Assembly: GCF_027942865.1 (NCBI RefSeq)
Contig: NC_134509.1
Coordinates: 30,326,197-30,390,196, forward strand
Length of the DNA: 64,000 nt
Source of the DNA: Odontesthes bonariensis
Taxonomy: Eukaryota; Chordata; Actinopteri; Atheriniformes; Atherinopsidae
Reading direction: 5' to 3'
The number at the start of each line of letters is the position of its first letter. Position 1 is the stretch's first letter. The translations under genes and the position numbers were made by a program. This document shows positions 34,701 through 64,000 of the stretch, one piece after another. The notes below the pieces were generated by a model that saw only the letters and a list, made by a program, of their open reading frames with translations, ran no database searches and had not been told where the DNA came from.

Positions 34701-37700
34701 CCTTCTGACCTTAATCTCCCGTAATTTCCTCCGTTTTTTGTCATGGGGGAAACGGTGTAGTTGTTTCCCCTGACCCGGTCTTACACTACAGCCATATGCA
34801 CTGCAGCTTGGCATAACAACTAATAATAATTTAATAATGTATTTGAAGTGTTCAGATATAGCTCACTGTGTCTATATATGGCTCTGCTCTCTGCTTTTCT
34901 CCTCACCATTAGGGGCTAAATCAAAGCTGTTACAATTGTATACTTTCTCTTTTAAATCACACCTGTTGTGCTGTATTCTTTTTCTGATATTCAGACCCTA
35001 ATGGTCGCATGTACCAGAGCGTGATCTCTGTGCGGGGCCCAGTGGCTGATGAAGGGGCCCAGGCTCTCCTGCTGCCACGCAGCCTGGTGCTGAGTCTTCC
35101 TGTCGGGGAGGACCTGCTGGAAGCGGCGTCAGCTATGGTCCTGGATGATGCCCACGTAGCCGTTGTGGGGGTTCCTCACCCGTCTGCTGGTGCTGGGAAA
35201 GGTAAATGCTGGTCATACTTAAATGAATGTTAGCCTTACTTTATTCTTGTCTCCAGCACCAGAGGATTGGAATGATCCATTTGGTTCATGAATGTGTCTT
35301 TGTCTTTCAATTTCAGACTTTCTGTGCATCTGGAACACCAACTTTCAGACGCTTCAAGCTGGAAAGGAGATGGCGGGTAAAATCTACGGACAGGTAGGAA
35401 TATGTCATTTGTTGAATGCAAATAAAACCATCTCTGAATTGTTTTTAATGTCTTAATGTGTTCATACGTTTTGACATGAACAGGCCAAGGTTCCCTGTCC
35501 TTCCAGCTGTTGTGTGCTGATGGAGGACTGTATGACTTTGGTAGATCACTGCGTCTGCTCTCCACTGTGAGGGGGCTCTCTGTCCCTTCTCACAACTTAA
35601 TAGCAGTTTACAACCCTAAAACTGTTGCATGAATAGACTAGTTGTAGACTTTCAATTACATGTACTAACCTTATATTTGTTTTATTTTAATCTTTCTCTG
35701 ATATAGCTATGGAGTTATTCAAACAAGTTATTTATTCCACATGGGAAAACCCTCTCTGTTATACCATTTGCATGTCCCAAATCTTCCCTTGCTTCCGCTC
35801 TGGGAAAACTAAGGCAGGCCAAGACTGAAGGTGAGCAGTAACAATCAGCGGTGCGCTGAACCTTCGTTAAATTAGGTGCCAATTATCTGACAAAAATGTT
35901 TACTCACATAAGTGTTTTCTCTTACTGCTGCAGAGTCCAGGCCTCCGGCTCTGGTGCCATCTTGGAATAGCATCCTGCACGGAGACGCAGCTCGGCCTCC
36001 TAAAGCAGCGGAGACCAGGAAGACGGTGCGTTGGTTAACTGTTGTAAATGGCAGCTTGAATTGATCAGTCACACAACTTACACCTAAACTAAAGAAACCT
36101 AATTGGCTGTATATCTGTATGAAATTGTAATTTCCAGTCGTTACTTCCTGGATCTGTGTTCTTTTTAAGATGAATGAATTTTTTTTTTAAGATGATGAAT
36201 TTAAACCTATTTAAAGGGACACTATGTAATTTCTTCCCCCATCTAGTGGTGCAATTTTATTTTGCAAAGTCGAATGAATTTGCTCTCTATCGCCTCGCGT
36301 TTTCAAATGTGCGCTGCAACTTCTTGAACTACGGCAAGCGGTATGTGTCAAGATTCAAGAAGCTATAGCTTCAGACTCAAGGTCCATACAAACAAAAAGA
36401 CATCAAGACACACAGTACAAAGGATTACATAACACACATACAACAACACTATGAATACAGATGACAGATAACATGTCAGATAACATAACATCTCCTTTGG
36501 TGTGCAAGCAACGCAATTAGTCCTATTCCGGGAGTTACCGGAAGTGACGTCGACGCAGCGTTAGCATTAGCCTGCGTTAGCAATAGGAGCATTAGCAGCG
36601 GTAAATAAACTCCCGGTAAACTTACAAACTTTCTAATGCCTCGTTTTGTGAGTTAAGAGCCTATGTGTACTACGGCAGAAGTTTAGTAACAATCAATGCA
36701 TTATTAGTGGGATCATTTACGAGATAAAATCTATTTAGCATTTTTTTTTTTTTTTTTTTTTAACTTTATTAGTAAATCAACAAAATAACAGTTTACAAAT
36801 GTGAGCATAACGCCAAAAAGAAGATATCCAGGGGGAGCATAGGAATAATAATAAAAAGAAGAAGATGATGCACTTACAAAAAGAAAGCTAATGAACACAA
36901 AGACATATGTGCCAAGGAATAAAATCTATTTAGCATTAGCGGCTGTAATAAGCCATTTGGCGTCATTTCCGCTTGTGGGCCTGGTGGGGAAATCGCGATT
37001 CGAAGTGCTTTATGTCCCTCTCGGCACTTCATCATTTTTCATAGAGCGGAAGGACATGGCAGCCTCCATAGAGCTTACCTGCTCTATGTAGATACAGACA
37101 AGTTATTCTTCACTCAGGAGGATAAGTGAGATTTTTGACAGAGATAATTTTACACCAATGAGGACTAATTTATGAATGAATATGTTGATTTGAGCTAATA
37201 AATTACTTAATTTATTACATAGTGTCCCTTTAAGGTCCTTTAAAATGAATAAATAAATCAAATTGCTTATCGTTTGAATTTATCAAAGGAATCTGTACTT
37301 GAGTTAGAATCTTGATAACTCCTGTGTTCATTGGAGATATAATGCTAATTTTGCAAATCATTCTGTTTTATCCAGTCTTTTAAAGATTGAATTATGTTTG
37401 GATGTGGAAGATCCTTATTTTCCCCTTTTCCATACAGAGAGCTACGCGTAAGACACAGTCAACCCCTAGTTTAACAACTGACCAAGTGCTAGAACTCATC
37501 AAGGTAAAATATATAATTGTTCATGGATCTCTAACAACTGAATTTGCATAGTCGCACTTAACAGAGTTAAAAAAAAAAAAAAAGGGGTTACCAAGCAATT
37601 CTGAAGGCACCTAACAGTTTTCCTCACGCAGACGGCACCTGTAGAGGAGGTGCAGAAGGAGGTAGAGGGTCTCCTGTCCAGGCACGACCTCCAGGACCTG

Positions 37701-38747
37701 CAGCCCTCGCTGGGACAGCTGGCGTTAACCCTTGTTTCCCGGAGCCTGGCGGATCCAGCTTTCTACCCGCCCGGCACCCTGGCACAGCTTGTGCACACCC
37801 AGTGCCTCTGCCACAGGTCAGTGAGGCAGATGATGGGATGATGATTTGTTTTCATTTTTATTTAAAAAAAAAACAAGATAAAAATGCCAACTCTGAATTT
37901 AATTGGCTTTCAGGCTCCAAATGAATTTCTCTGATAACAGAACTGAATTACAAAAAACGTGTATCTACTGTAAATAACAGAGGCTCAATTCAACCTGCAA
38001 GGCTTCTTTTGAATGTAACAAAGCACCATCATTACCGTCAACAGTGTGAGTCCTGATCTGTTGCTGCTGGCCCTGGAGAAGAAGGATTACTTTCTCTGTC
38101 AGCTATGCTTGCAGTTCTTCCCTGACATCCCAGAGGCTGTCACCTGTGCCTGTCTCAAGGCATTCATCAGGTAAGAGCGATGTTTTTACTAACACTTCAA
38201 TCAATGCTAATATGGCATTATTTGATATTTTAATTTAGCCTCAGAGGGGGCAGTTAATCACTTGAAACTCTGCTAATTGTGACTTGAAACTGTTGACTGT
38301 TTAGTTTGATGAAACTTAATTTAGGTTTGAAACCAACCAACCAACCAAAGAAGTTGTTACGTTTAATTTGACAGTAAGCCTGACACAGTACATTAAATAC
38401 TGAAATAAACAACAATGCTCTCCTCTCACTTTTCTTGCAGTTTGCCAGATGTTGACGCAGCGACATTGAGCCTGGAGCCTGACAGCGTCTCTTTCATGGA
38501 AACCCTCATTTTAAGAGAGCATGGCGAGGATGGCTTGAAGAATGGTGTTAGTCCCACCTCTATTGAGGAGGATTGTTCAGACGCGGTCGGTGGCCAACAG
38601 AGAGGAGCAGAAGACATGAAGAAGGCCACACCTCCACTACAAGAGATTTGTCCAGTGGGATTACATAAAGCTGCTCTACTGTATCCTCCCAAGGCTCAGT
38701 CACAGTGACTCAGATTCAGCCCTTTTCACCTCTGTGTATTTTCTTTT

Positions 38748-38786
<39 letters not shown>

Positions 38787-39628
38787 CACTTTGTGTCAGG
38801 TAAAAATACACTGAATTATGAAGGTGTGAGAACTTAACTGAGGCTGCGTAGAAATGAGGTCCTGCAGACGGCGTACAGCGATACTTTCCTCCTCCCACAT
38901 CTGAAGGATCTCTCCTCTCAACATGTTGTTGTCAGTAACAACTACCTAGTTGGCCTTGTCTCCAAAATAAGCCATTCAGTCCTGACTTTGTGTTCTAAAA
39001 CAGTTGTCCTTTTTCTTTTCTTTTTTTCTGTCATCCTATCAGCTCTTCCTTCAGTACCTGCAATTTCTCTACGTACAATATTCTGAAAATGCTCTCCCGC
39101 CGGCACACAGCTTTAGATCACCAAGCCTGAATCAGGTTTGTATTTGTATTAAGGTGGCCGCACTTGAGTAGACTTACTATTACAATACACATGAATAGCT
39201 GTGCACAAACGCAGCGGTGGATGCCAAGAATCTGATTTTCTTGTTGAAAAGATTTATGTCTCTAACTCTTTGTTCATCATGTTTGAGTACAGGTCATGGA
39301 TTGGGTTTGTATGCTGTTGGACGCCCATTTTACAGTTCTAGTGATGACACCAGAGGTCAAAGGCTTGCTGCTGAAGCTCCACAATTTTGTTAGCTCTCAG
39401 GTAACAAACGGTTTTCCCTCGTTGCCTCTCTGTAACTGTCTCTGTTGACATCATGCAGATTTTAAATGTCACAGTTTTCCGATAGTCTTTTTTTGTTGTT
39501 GTTGTTGTCCTCAGGTGAAGCTGTTTTCAGAACTTGGAAAGATCGAAGGCAGCCTCCAAGAGCTCAACAAGATGAAGGTGAAGAAGGCCGTTGGACAATA
39601 CTCCATTGAAGTCATTGAGCTGTTTTAG
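28780..39628 (+). CDS. nol11: Nucleolar protein 11 (SSU processome / t-UTP component)
   Basis: Nucleolar protein needed for pre-rRNA transcription and early 18S processing; in vertebrates it partners with UTP4 (cirhin). Eighteen exons: 28780-28926, 29400-29513, 29953-30009, 30333-30481, 32476-32533, 32650-32791, 34995-35201, 35317-35393, 35707-35830, 35934-36025, 37438-37503, 37632-37816, 38045-38170, 38441-38680, 38852-38930, 39043-39135, 39293-39400, 39515-39628. All are in phase, giving 725 residues (human about 719). The N-terminus [13 protein letters not shown] starts a beta-propeller-like half with [17 protein letters not shown]. The C-terminal helical half has [20 protein letters not shown] and [13 protein letters not shown], and the protein ends [10 protein letters not shown] as in mammals. 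The first ATG opens the conserved sequence. Exon 5 has a less common aag acceptor behind a T tract. Introns 4, 6 and 10 are enlarged by transposons. Confidence 0.95.
30606..31681. mobile_element. hAT-like transposon in nol11 intron 4
   Basis: The left end CAGTGTTTCCCACA at 30606 is matched by the perfect inverted copy TGTGGGAAACACTG ending at 31681. The 5 bp on each side are identical (TCAAT), a plausible target duplication; hAT families with 5-bp duplications are known, although 8 bp is usual. CAGTGTTTCCC is a frequent hAT terminus. No transposase frame remains. Internal sequence contains two short palindromic blocks around gtgacatatatgtcac at about 30838. Confidence 0.65.
33197..34886. mobile_element. 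hAT-like transposon in nol11 intron 6, with nested element
   Basis: The left end CAGAGCCGTATATAGA and the inverted right end CAGAGCCATATATAGA differ at one base. Flanks are CTCTCTAC (33189-33196) and CTCTCTGC (34887-34894), matching at seven of eight positions. CAG...CTG ends and an 8-bp flank fit hAT. A TTAA-flanked element (33421-34008) has inserted into it. No transposase is seen. Confidence 0.55.
33421..34008. mobile_element. TTAA-flanked non-autonomous DNA transposon
   Basis: The left end AGCTGCAGTCTGCAA follows TTAA (33417-33420). The right end, inverted, is AGCTACAGTCTGCAA and is followed by TTAA (34009-34012). There is one mismatch in 15. It is 588 bp with no ORF of note and is nested in a hAT-like element. 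It belongs to the TTAA class seen four more times in this window. Confidence 0.7.
36215..37229. mobile_element. TTAA-flanked non-autonomous DNA transposon in nol11 intron 10
   Basis: The left end AGGGACACTATGTAAT follows TTAA (36211-36214). The exact inverted copy ends at 37229 and is followed by TTAA (37230-37233). The AGG termini fit Kolobok. It is 1,015 bp and carries an internal poly(T) run at about 36741-36762 that may mark a retroposed insertion. No transposase was seen. Confidence 0.75.
38753..38783. repeat. (TA)n microsatellite
   Basis: About 30 bp of alternating TA preceded by a T run, inside nol11 intron 14. Confidence 0.95.
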
Positions 39629-40159
39629 AAAGTGTACAGATCTTTTTTTTTTTTTTTAAATTCCAACTTTTCAGTTGAAGTTGTTTAAAGGCTAAATATC
39701 AGAGTGCTTTCTGTCGAAAGGTTTTACTCTGAAATATGTGAAAATCCTGGTATAACTGAGACATTGAACTTGCAGATGTCTATAAAGCCTTTTTGTAAAA
39801 TTGCTTAAGCTTTTGACTTTGGCCCTTCAGATACGGTTTGCATGTCGGATTCACAGTTCGCTCGTATGCCCGGATGGTTTAATTATGGGTTAGTAAAATG
39901 CATGCCGCAGCTACTATGTACAACATTATGGTAAAAAATTTCTACTTTTAATGGGGTTTAAGATTTCCATGAGAGTCAGTGTTATTTGGTGTGAGTTTGT
40001 GTCTCAACACAGCTGAATATTTGTAAATCCGTCAGTTTGATATATATAAATATATATATTGTTTTTTTACCATTTTCCACATGGAAACCTTGTATGTTGG
40101 ATAGAAGTATATCACATGTGAGGTGGGGGGAGGGTCATTCAGGTGTGACTTTATTTTTT

Positions 40160-40165
40160 ATTAAA
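40160..40165 (+). terminator. Possible nol11 polyadenylation signal (ATTAAA)
   Basis: This is the clearest variant hexamer in the roughly 650 bp after the nol11 stop codon. No canonical AATAAA was noticed nearer, so the assignment is weak. The rest of 39629-40300 looks like 3' UTR or spacer without other features. Confidence 0.35.
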
Positions 40166-40309
40166 AGCTGCTGTCAAAATCCAGATCAGTAAACGGACCA
40201 TGGATCCGTTGAAGTTTTTATGTGTTAAGGGGGTTTGTGTTTGCATGGTGTAAAAACAAAATAATTCATGCACTCATATTTGCTTTTTTTTTTTTTTTTT
40301 ACTCTTATT

Positions 40310-40640
40310 TTCTTGATTAAGATTAAGATCCGATTTATTGGTCATGCATACATGCATGCACACGAAATTTGTCCTCCGCTTTTAACCCATCCAGGTAGGC
40401 ACCTGTTGGCACACACACATGCACAGGGTCACACACTCAGAGACAGATGCCAAGCTGGAGCGGTGGGCAGCCATTCAGCGCCCGGGGAGCTTGGGGGTAC
40501 GGTGCCTTGCTCAACGGCACCTCGGCCGTGACAAGGAGATGGACTGACATCCCTCCAGCTGTCACTTTCACCAATCTTTTTTGAGTGGTGAGAGTGGGAA
40601 TCAAACCTGCCAACCTTCCGGTTATTGATTGTTCACGATG
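40310..40640. repeat. Interspersed fish repeat (unclassified)
   Basis: Contains cacacgaaatttgtcctccg, ttttaacccatcc, gcgcccggggagcttggggg, ggtgccttgctcaacggcac and accttccggttattgattg in the order of a very common teleost dispersed repeat. It is diverged and lies between nol11 and bptf. The superfamily was not determined. Confidence 0.6.
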
Positions 40641-40958
40641 TGTTAGCCCATCAAAAGCACTTGACATTTAAAGGAGATACTTACAAATGCAGATAGAAAT
40701 TTTCATGGCCAGAAAATGAAAAAATATATTTAGTCCACCAGAAGGGAGAGATTTCAGTTAAGAAGCTGTGCACCATAAGGCATACAATAATAATCTTGTT
40801 TTTGACATGGTGTATGCAAAGTAAAGAAAGTATAATTAACACTAGTAATGGAATGTAGTACTTTAAAATTCCAAAATTAATTTTTTTTTCCGCAAGGGCC
40901 AAGATTGACTTCCAAACTATTTGCTATGCCACAAATCCCGCTCATAGGGCCATCAATA

Positions 40959-41692
40959 CGGTGGCGGACACGTGCAAACGCCGAAACAAATCCAATAATA
41001 AAATGCGGCAATCACAAAAACGACCGGAGCACATGCGCTGCAAACCCCAAAACACGTGCAAGAGAGAAACGCTGCAAACTTCAAAACACATGCAAGAGAG
41101 AAACGCTGCAAACTTCAAAACACAACCGAAGTTCGCCAGGCCACTAGGGGGCCTCGACCTGTGGGAGAGGGGATCGACTATGGGAGATCTACCATATTAA
41201 TGAAAGAGAAGAAAGTCAAAAGGTACGTTGTCATTTATGTCTTTTTTTAAACACTTGGCCGTAAGATTTTACTTTATTATAGAAGAGCAGCGGAGTTATG
41301 TCGCTATAATAAGGTAAAAGATTAGGGCCAAGTGTTTAAAAAAGACATAAATGACAACGTACCTTTTGACTTTCTTCTCTTACATTAATATGGTAGGTCG
41401 AGACACCCTAGTGGCCTGGCGAACTTCCGTTGTGTTTTGAAGTTTGCAGCGTTTCTCTCTTGCATGTGTTTTGATGTTTGCAGCGTTTTTTTCTTGCATG
41501 TGTTTTGAAGTTTGCAGCGTTTTTTTCTTGCATGTGTTTTGGGGTTTGCAGAGCGTGTGCTCCGGTCGTTTTTGTGATTGCCGCATTTTTCTGTTGCAGC
41601 GTTCTGTTGGATTTGTTTCGCCGTTTGCAGCGCGTTTGCACGTGTCGGCAACCGTAGGGATTTGTTTCGGCGTTTGCACGTGTCGGCCACCG
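40959..41692. mobile_element. Palindromic (foldback) element with TA flanks
   Basis: The left end CGGTGGCGGACACGTGCAAA at 40959 is preceded by TA. The right end, inverted, reads CGGTGGCCGACACGTGCAAA and is followed by TA. The whole element is an imperfect inverted repeat centred near 41294. An inner pair runs from about 41190-41283 against 41305-41398, and each outer arm holds tandem copies of a 34-bp unit (AAAACACATGCAAGAGAGAA plus 14 bp), two on the left and three on the right. The repeated unit creates overlapping open frames (QERNAANFKTH-like) on both strands that are not genes. TA flanks would suit Tc1/mariner-type insertion, but the class is not established. Confidence 0.65.
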
Positions 41693-41898
41693 TAAAATAC
41701 GATCAGATTGAGTACACAACATTGACAGTGAAATTATAATTTTAGTGCCAAACTCGATTAAGGAAAAGTAAAACACATTTCTTACTTTGGAGGGACTATA
41801 AATAAGCTCTAATGGCTCTTAATAAGCTGATGAAACTTTATACATGCCACTGGTGAATATTTTTGACGGTTGTCGATAATGGAAAAAGGAAAACATTT

Positions 41899-41980
41899 CG
41901 TTGTCGGCAGGATTCGAACCTGCGCGGGGAGACCCCAATGGATTTCTAGTCCATCGCCTTAACCACTCGGCCACGACAAC
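41899..41980 (-). tRNA. tRNA-Ser (anticodon AGA)
   Basis: On the minus strand an 82-nt cloverleaf is readable. The acceptor stem GTTGTCG pairs with CGACAAC and is followed by discriminator G. The D-arm contains TGGCCGAGTGGTTAAGGC, the anticodon stem-loop is TGGACTAGAAATCCA with AGA at 41945-41947, a serine-type long variable arm follows, and the T-arm is GCAGGTTCGAATCCTGC. Box A and box B promoters are intact. A TTTT pol III terminator (minus strand, 41893-41890) lies 5 nt downstream. No intron; no CCA encoded, as expected for eukaryotes. It lies 1.2 kb upstream of bptf in the opposite orientation. Confidence 0.96.
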
Positions 41981-42030
41981 TGATATACGTAATCAACAAA
42001 AATACGAAAGTCAACACATTATTTCCGAAG

Positions 42031-42066
42031 TCTAACCCTAACCCTAATTTTAACCCTAACCCTAAT
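42031..42066. repeat. Short interstitial telomere-like (CCCTAA)n tract
   Basis: Degenerate CTAACC(CTAACC)n copies interrupted by an ATTTT segment, about 36 bp, directly beside the tRNA gene. The rest of 41981-42984 shows no feature. Confidence 0.6.
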
Positions 42067-42984
42067 TGTACCTATCTAGCAACATGTATCAGTGATGTCA
42101 GATATCTGGGTTCTTATTGTGTCTTGTCTGTTGTTGAAGCAGGTTTCAAGCTCTGTCTGAAACATTAATTAAATGTGAGTGATAAATTAAGAATCCATAG
42201 GGTTTTAACACTATACGTAAAAGACCTGCGCTTTTAGCATTATGCCAAAGTTTTTTTTTTCAGTAACCCGAACACACTTCAAATGAAGTAATCTTTCTTC
42301 ATATAAATCATGATGATATCAAAATGTATATTCAACTAGCGAGATGAAGTCAACACCTTATTATTCGTGGACAAAAAAATTAGCAGTATTAATTCTAAAG
42401 ACGGCTTATTTGTGTCCAGAGCTCTCTGTCGGACGTATTATCTACTTGCTCCGCTTTGCTGTCTGTGACGATAATGGCGGCATGGTGGGGGGAAAAAACG
42501 ACGAAGGTTCACTAAATACACTTGACCCACCTGTGATTAAAACTAGCCACCAGAAGCAGCAAACGCTAATTAAATACTACTGGCACTTAGCGTTTGCATG
42601 AACAACTAATTTTATGAACTACGGCTATTGCGTCTATTGTAGTATAGAGTCACGTGACTCCACATTAACTTGGACCTGCCAGTGTAAAGTTAGAGATTAA
42701 AAGAAATAGCTTTTCCGGTCTTGTATTGAGCCCCTTGAAACGATATTGTTGGAAGCCTCGCTCTGGATTATTTAAGATGTTAAAGTTAACATAAACAATT
42801 TGAAGGAATCTAGTATACTGTATGACACAACATGTAAACATCTTTATTTGTTTATTTATTTTGGAAACGTTTATTTTGAAGGAAATAATTTCCAACTTCC
42901 GGTATAACCTTCGCTACTGGAGTCTAACTTCACGCAGCTCTGAGGCCTGCTGTGTTTTCAACGGAGGGAGAGTCGAGAAGAAAA

Positions 42985-43032
42985 ATGGCGTCTGCAGGCG
43001 ACCCAGAGCGGGACACCGGCCATTCAGTTTGA
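42985..43032 (+). promoter_or_regulatory. Upstream ORF / YY1-like site in bptf 5' leader
   Basis: A 15-codon open frame (MASAGDPERDTGHSV, stop) starts in a favourable context (AAAAATGG) 201 bp before the bptf start and ends in the leader. The same bases, AAAATGGCGTC, resemble a YY1-type AANATGGC promoter motif often found just after transcription starts. Either reading needs the transcript start to be mapped. Confidence 0.4.
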
Positions 43033-43185
43033 GCTTTCCGCCTTGAAATTGAGACCGGGGCTTGGCGGGGACCAATAGGGAACCGTCGCCAGACCTGTTA
43101 TTTTTTTCCTCCCCGTTTTTCTCCGGTGTGCGTGGCTTTTTCCAGCACCGAGATTGAAGCGGAACATAAGAGCCTCCCTCCTACA

Positions 43186-61646
<18,461 letters not shown>

Positions 61647-64000
61647 GTAAATTTACTATCTTGTTTTATCTTTATCGTGTACTTTTTATTCACTGTTGTC
61701 AATTCGAAGAGTAGCTTTGGTGTTTCCTGTAGCACTCGAAGCCGATCTAAATGGATAGGAAACAGTCCTCAGATCTGATAAGAGTAAAGCTGAACCTCTT
61801 GGCTGTAACACAGTAGATCTAACGCATCACAATGGACGTAGGATACTGAATGCTTAAATTGTGCAGGGAAATGTCCATACAGAACTCTCAAATGTAAATT
61901 TTATTGCATTTTCAACATTACATATTGGTTTTAAGATTTTTTAGGACAGTCAGACTTTATTTGTATTTACTGTATATAAAAACATGCATGCCGGCACTCT
62001 GAATCGAAAAGCAATTCACTTGTACCGTTGTTTTATGACTGACCACTCAGGGGGTAACATATTTCAAAGAAGATAATAATCAGAGAACATCCCCTTTGTA
62101 TTTCTTTCAAAGTTATGATATATTTTGGAGCAATACACCCAGTCATCTAAAGTGTATCCTTTGAAATAGAAAACAAAGCAGATGGCTTTGGAACATTATA
62201 GTATGACATATGGAGTTCCCCATTGGGGGAAATTCAAAATTAGTCAAGTAGCTCAAAATGTATCCTTTAAAAAAAATAAATAAATAAATAAATTACAATG
62301 ATTGTATATTAGAACAACAACAACATGTAATTTTGTCACACAATGTTGCCATTAAAAATGTAATATTAAATATTTTTACCACACATGGAAAGGAAAAAGC
62401 ATAAAGAAAATAATTTGGGGGGGATTTGGGATTTTTGGAAAACAAACTACTCTTACTATCTGAATGCTTGTATTTAATTCTTCCTCATCAGTAACAGCTG
62501 TGTCAGGAGGGTTTGTGCTTTTGGATTGTCCATCTGTGCATTCTTATGTCAGTACTCCATCTCACACGTAGACTGGTGAAGAGGATGGCTGTTGGCTTGT
62601 TCATTACAGTTTTAAAGCCTCAAGTTCCGCGTCGCCATCTTGCTCTACTGAAACTGGAGATTATGCTCAGGCAGTGGATCTGTCTCCAAAATGCATAATC
62701 GAGCCCACCCACTTAATAGTGACTTGTCAATCATAAGACAACCTAACATGCCCTGCTTTATCATTTATTCTACTCTAAACGTGACCACACTTCTCAAAAC
62801 AAACATTATGTTGTATTCAAGATGAATAAAGACTAGCGCTTGTGACCATGAAGTTGCTTGGAAAGTGTTTATTGAGGTTACAAATCAACTGAGAAGGATG
62901 GTCTTTTTCTCAGACTTCAAGACAATCAAACGCCTTTCAAAACCACAGGATTCAACCCCCTCTCCCGCCTCCAATGTGCACTATGTGCTCTCTTCCTCTG
63001 CATTGAGTTTATACAGTTAATCAGCTTTCAGACACACACTTACAGCTGGAGCTTAAAAACAACCGTTGCAATAATCCAAAAGCAAACAAACATAGTTTCA
63101 TATATTCTTTTCCTTTGTCATTTACCTTTAAATCTGCTCTCGGTTTTTGTCACGGTGCCATGTCCTCCGTTGGTTTGTTGTTCATTATGTCTTCTCCCTC
63201 CCTGTCTGCCATTTGTGGCTTTGGCCCAGGGCGATGCTGTAGCTCCCAGTCTGGTGTCACACAGGGACCTCTGGTTATTTTGACCAGACCTCAGAGTTCC
63301 GAAGCAGACGTGAATCATTCGGTGGTTGGAGAGGTGTCATGATGTTCACTTTGTGTAATGACCGAGCCCTGCAACCCATGCATATTTTTCCGCCTGTGGT
63401 TACACATGGGAAGGGGAATATCTACCAAACCCCGTACACACTCGTAGCCCTGTGACGATCGTGTTTTTGCAGATGTTTAAAAATTTTTAAATAACCATGT
63501 CCAAGTACCGCATTCATTGTCGAAACAGCTTCTTGGACATGAAATGATGCAAGCGTGATGAATGTCATCGTTTGGAAATTATTCATTGATGGAAAACATC
63601 CTGTCATGTAAATTTAAAAGGACCAAATGAAATATGTACAAGCTTTCCCTTTGAACTGTTGTTTGATGTGCTCTTTAGTGAGGGCTAACATTGTTCCCAC
63701 ATACAGATTAGTGAATGAAATGTTTTATTAAAAGTGGAAGCCAGTCATTCTGTTGGTTTCACAGAAACAGTTGTGAATGGACTGCAGCCTTTCCAACAAC
63801 CTCAAGTCTGTTTTTACTTTCTTCAGTTCTATGGTTGTCTTGCAGTGTTTTCTGTAACCCTGAGTGAATTAATTACGACACTGGTGAATTGGACAGTTTA
63901 ACACTCCCATAGTTTTACATCAAAATGCACACACGATCCTGGAAGTTCAGGAAACGTTTTCTTGTATTTATTTATGACTAATGCTTCCTTTGGGTATTCC
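61647..64000 (+). other. bptf intron 15 (continues past the window)
   Basis: No coding exon matching the next conserved bptf block (YRLQTVKSLAG in mammals) was seen on the plus strand, so the intron is at least 2.35 kb. The sequence is AT-rich with a short (AATA)n run near 62274-62292. No transposon ends were recognised. Confidence 0.65.

Noticed and set aside
35507-35540. Exon-like stretch with splice signals in nol11 intron 8
   Set aside because: It is 34 nt and would break the frame; exons 8 and 9 join in phase and match the conserved GQ/LW junction without it.
40667-40690. Sixth possible TTAA-AGG element end (tttaaaggagatacttac)
   Set aside because: No matching inverted end was found on either side.
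40905-41776. Overlapping open frames on both strands with repeated NAANFKTH-like text
   Set aside because: They come from tandem 34-bp units in a palindromic element; the same text in several frames shows it is repeat-derived.

Overview
This window is eukaryotic nuclear DNA, most likely from a teleost (probably percomorph) fish. Genes are split by short GT-AG introns, repeats are abundant, and the gene order reads prkca (minus) / apoh-like x2 (plus) / nol11 (plus) / tRNA-Ser (minus) / bptf (plus). Vertebrate families were recognised by reading exons directly; no database search was possible. No bacterial-type operon, CRISPR array or viral gene is present.

Layout. 1-13,198: the 5' end of prkca on the minus strand (exon 1 at 13,032-13,198, the 32-bp exon 2 at 9,054-9,085, and a very long intron 2 running off the left edge). 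The introns carry TTAA-flanked DNA transposons, a hAT element and LINE fragments. 13,199-17,605: intergenic, with a long AT microsatellite. 17,606-27,670: two tandem, same-strand, eight-exon genes for apolipoprotein-H-like proteins (beta-2-glycoprotein I: four sushi/CCP domains plus a modified fifth domain), encoding 358 and 353 residues. 28,780-39,628: a complete 18-exon nol11 gene (725 residues), a nucleolar small-subunit-processome protein, with a TCTCGCGAGA promoter element just upstream. 40,300-41,700: an interspersed repeat and a large imperfect palindrome with TA-flanked ends. 41,899-41,980: tRNA-Ser(AGA), minus strand. 43,186-61,646: the first 15 coding exons of bptf (about 1,846 residues so far), the large subunit of the NURF chromatin remodeller, covering the DDT region, the N-terminal PHD finger and the very large exon 15. 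The gene continues past the right edge.

The genes do not form a pathway. They are a conserved vertebrate neighbourhood holding a signalling kinase, two secreted plasma proteins, a ribosome-biogenesis factor, a tRNA and a chromatin regulator. The most distinctive non-genic pattern is a set of five TTAA-flanked elements with AGG- or AGC-starting inverted ends (Kolobok-like), one of them an almost perfect 297-bp-arm hairpin next to the largest bptf exon. At least three hAT-like elements with recognisable ends and flanking duplications are also present. I did not find a convincing new biological system. The best candidates for follow-up are the divergent apoh pair, whose fifth domains lack the aromatic membrane-insertion loop known from mammals, and the long dsRNA-forming hairpins.
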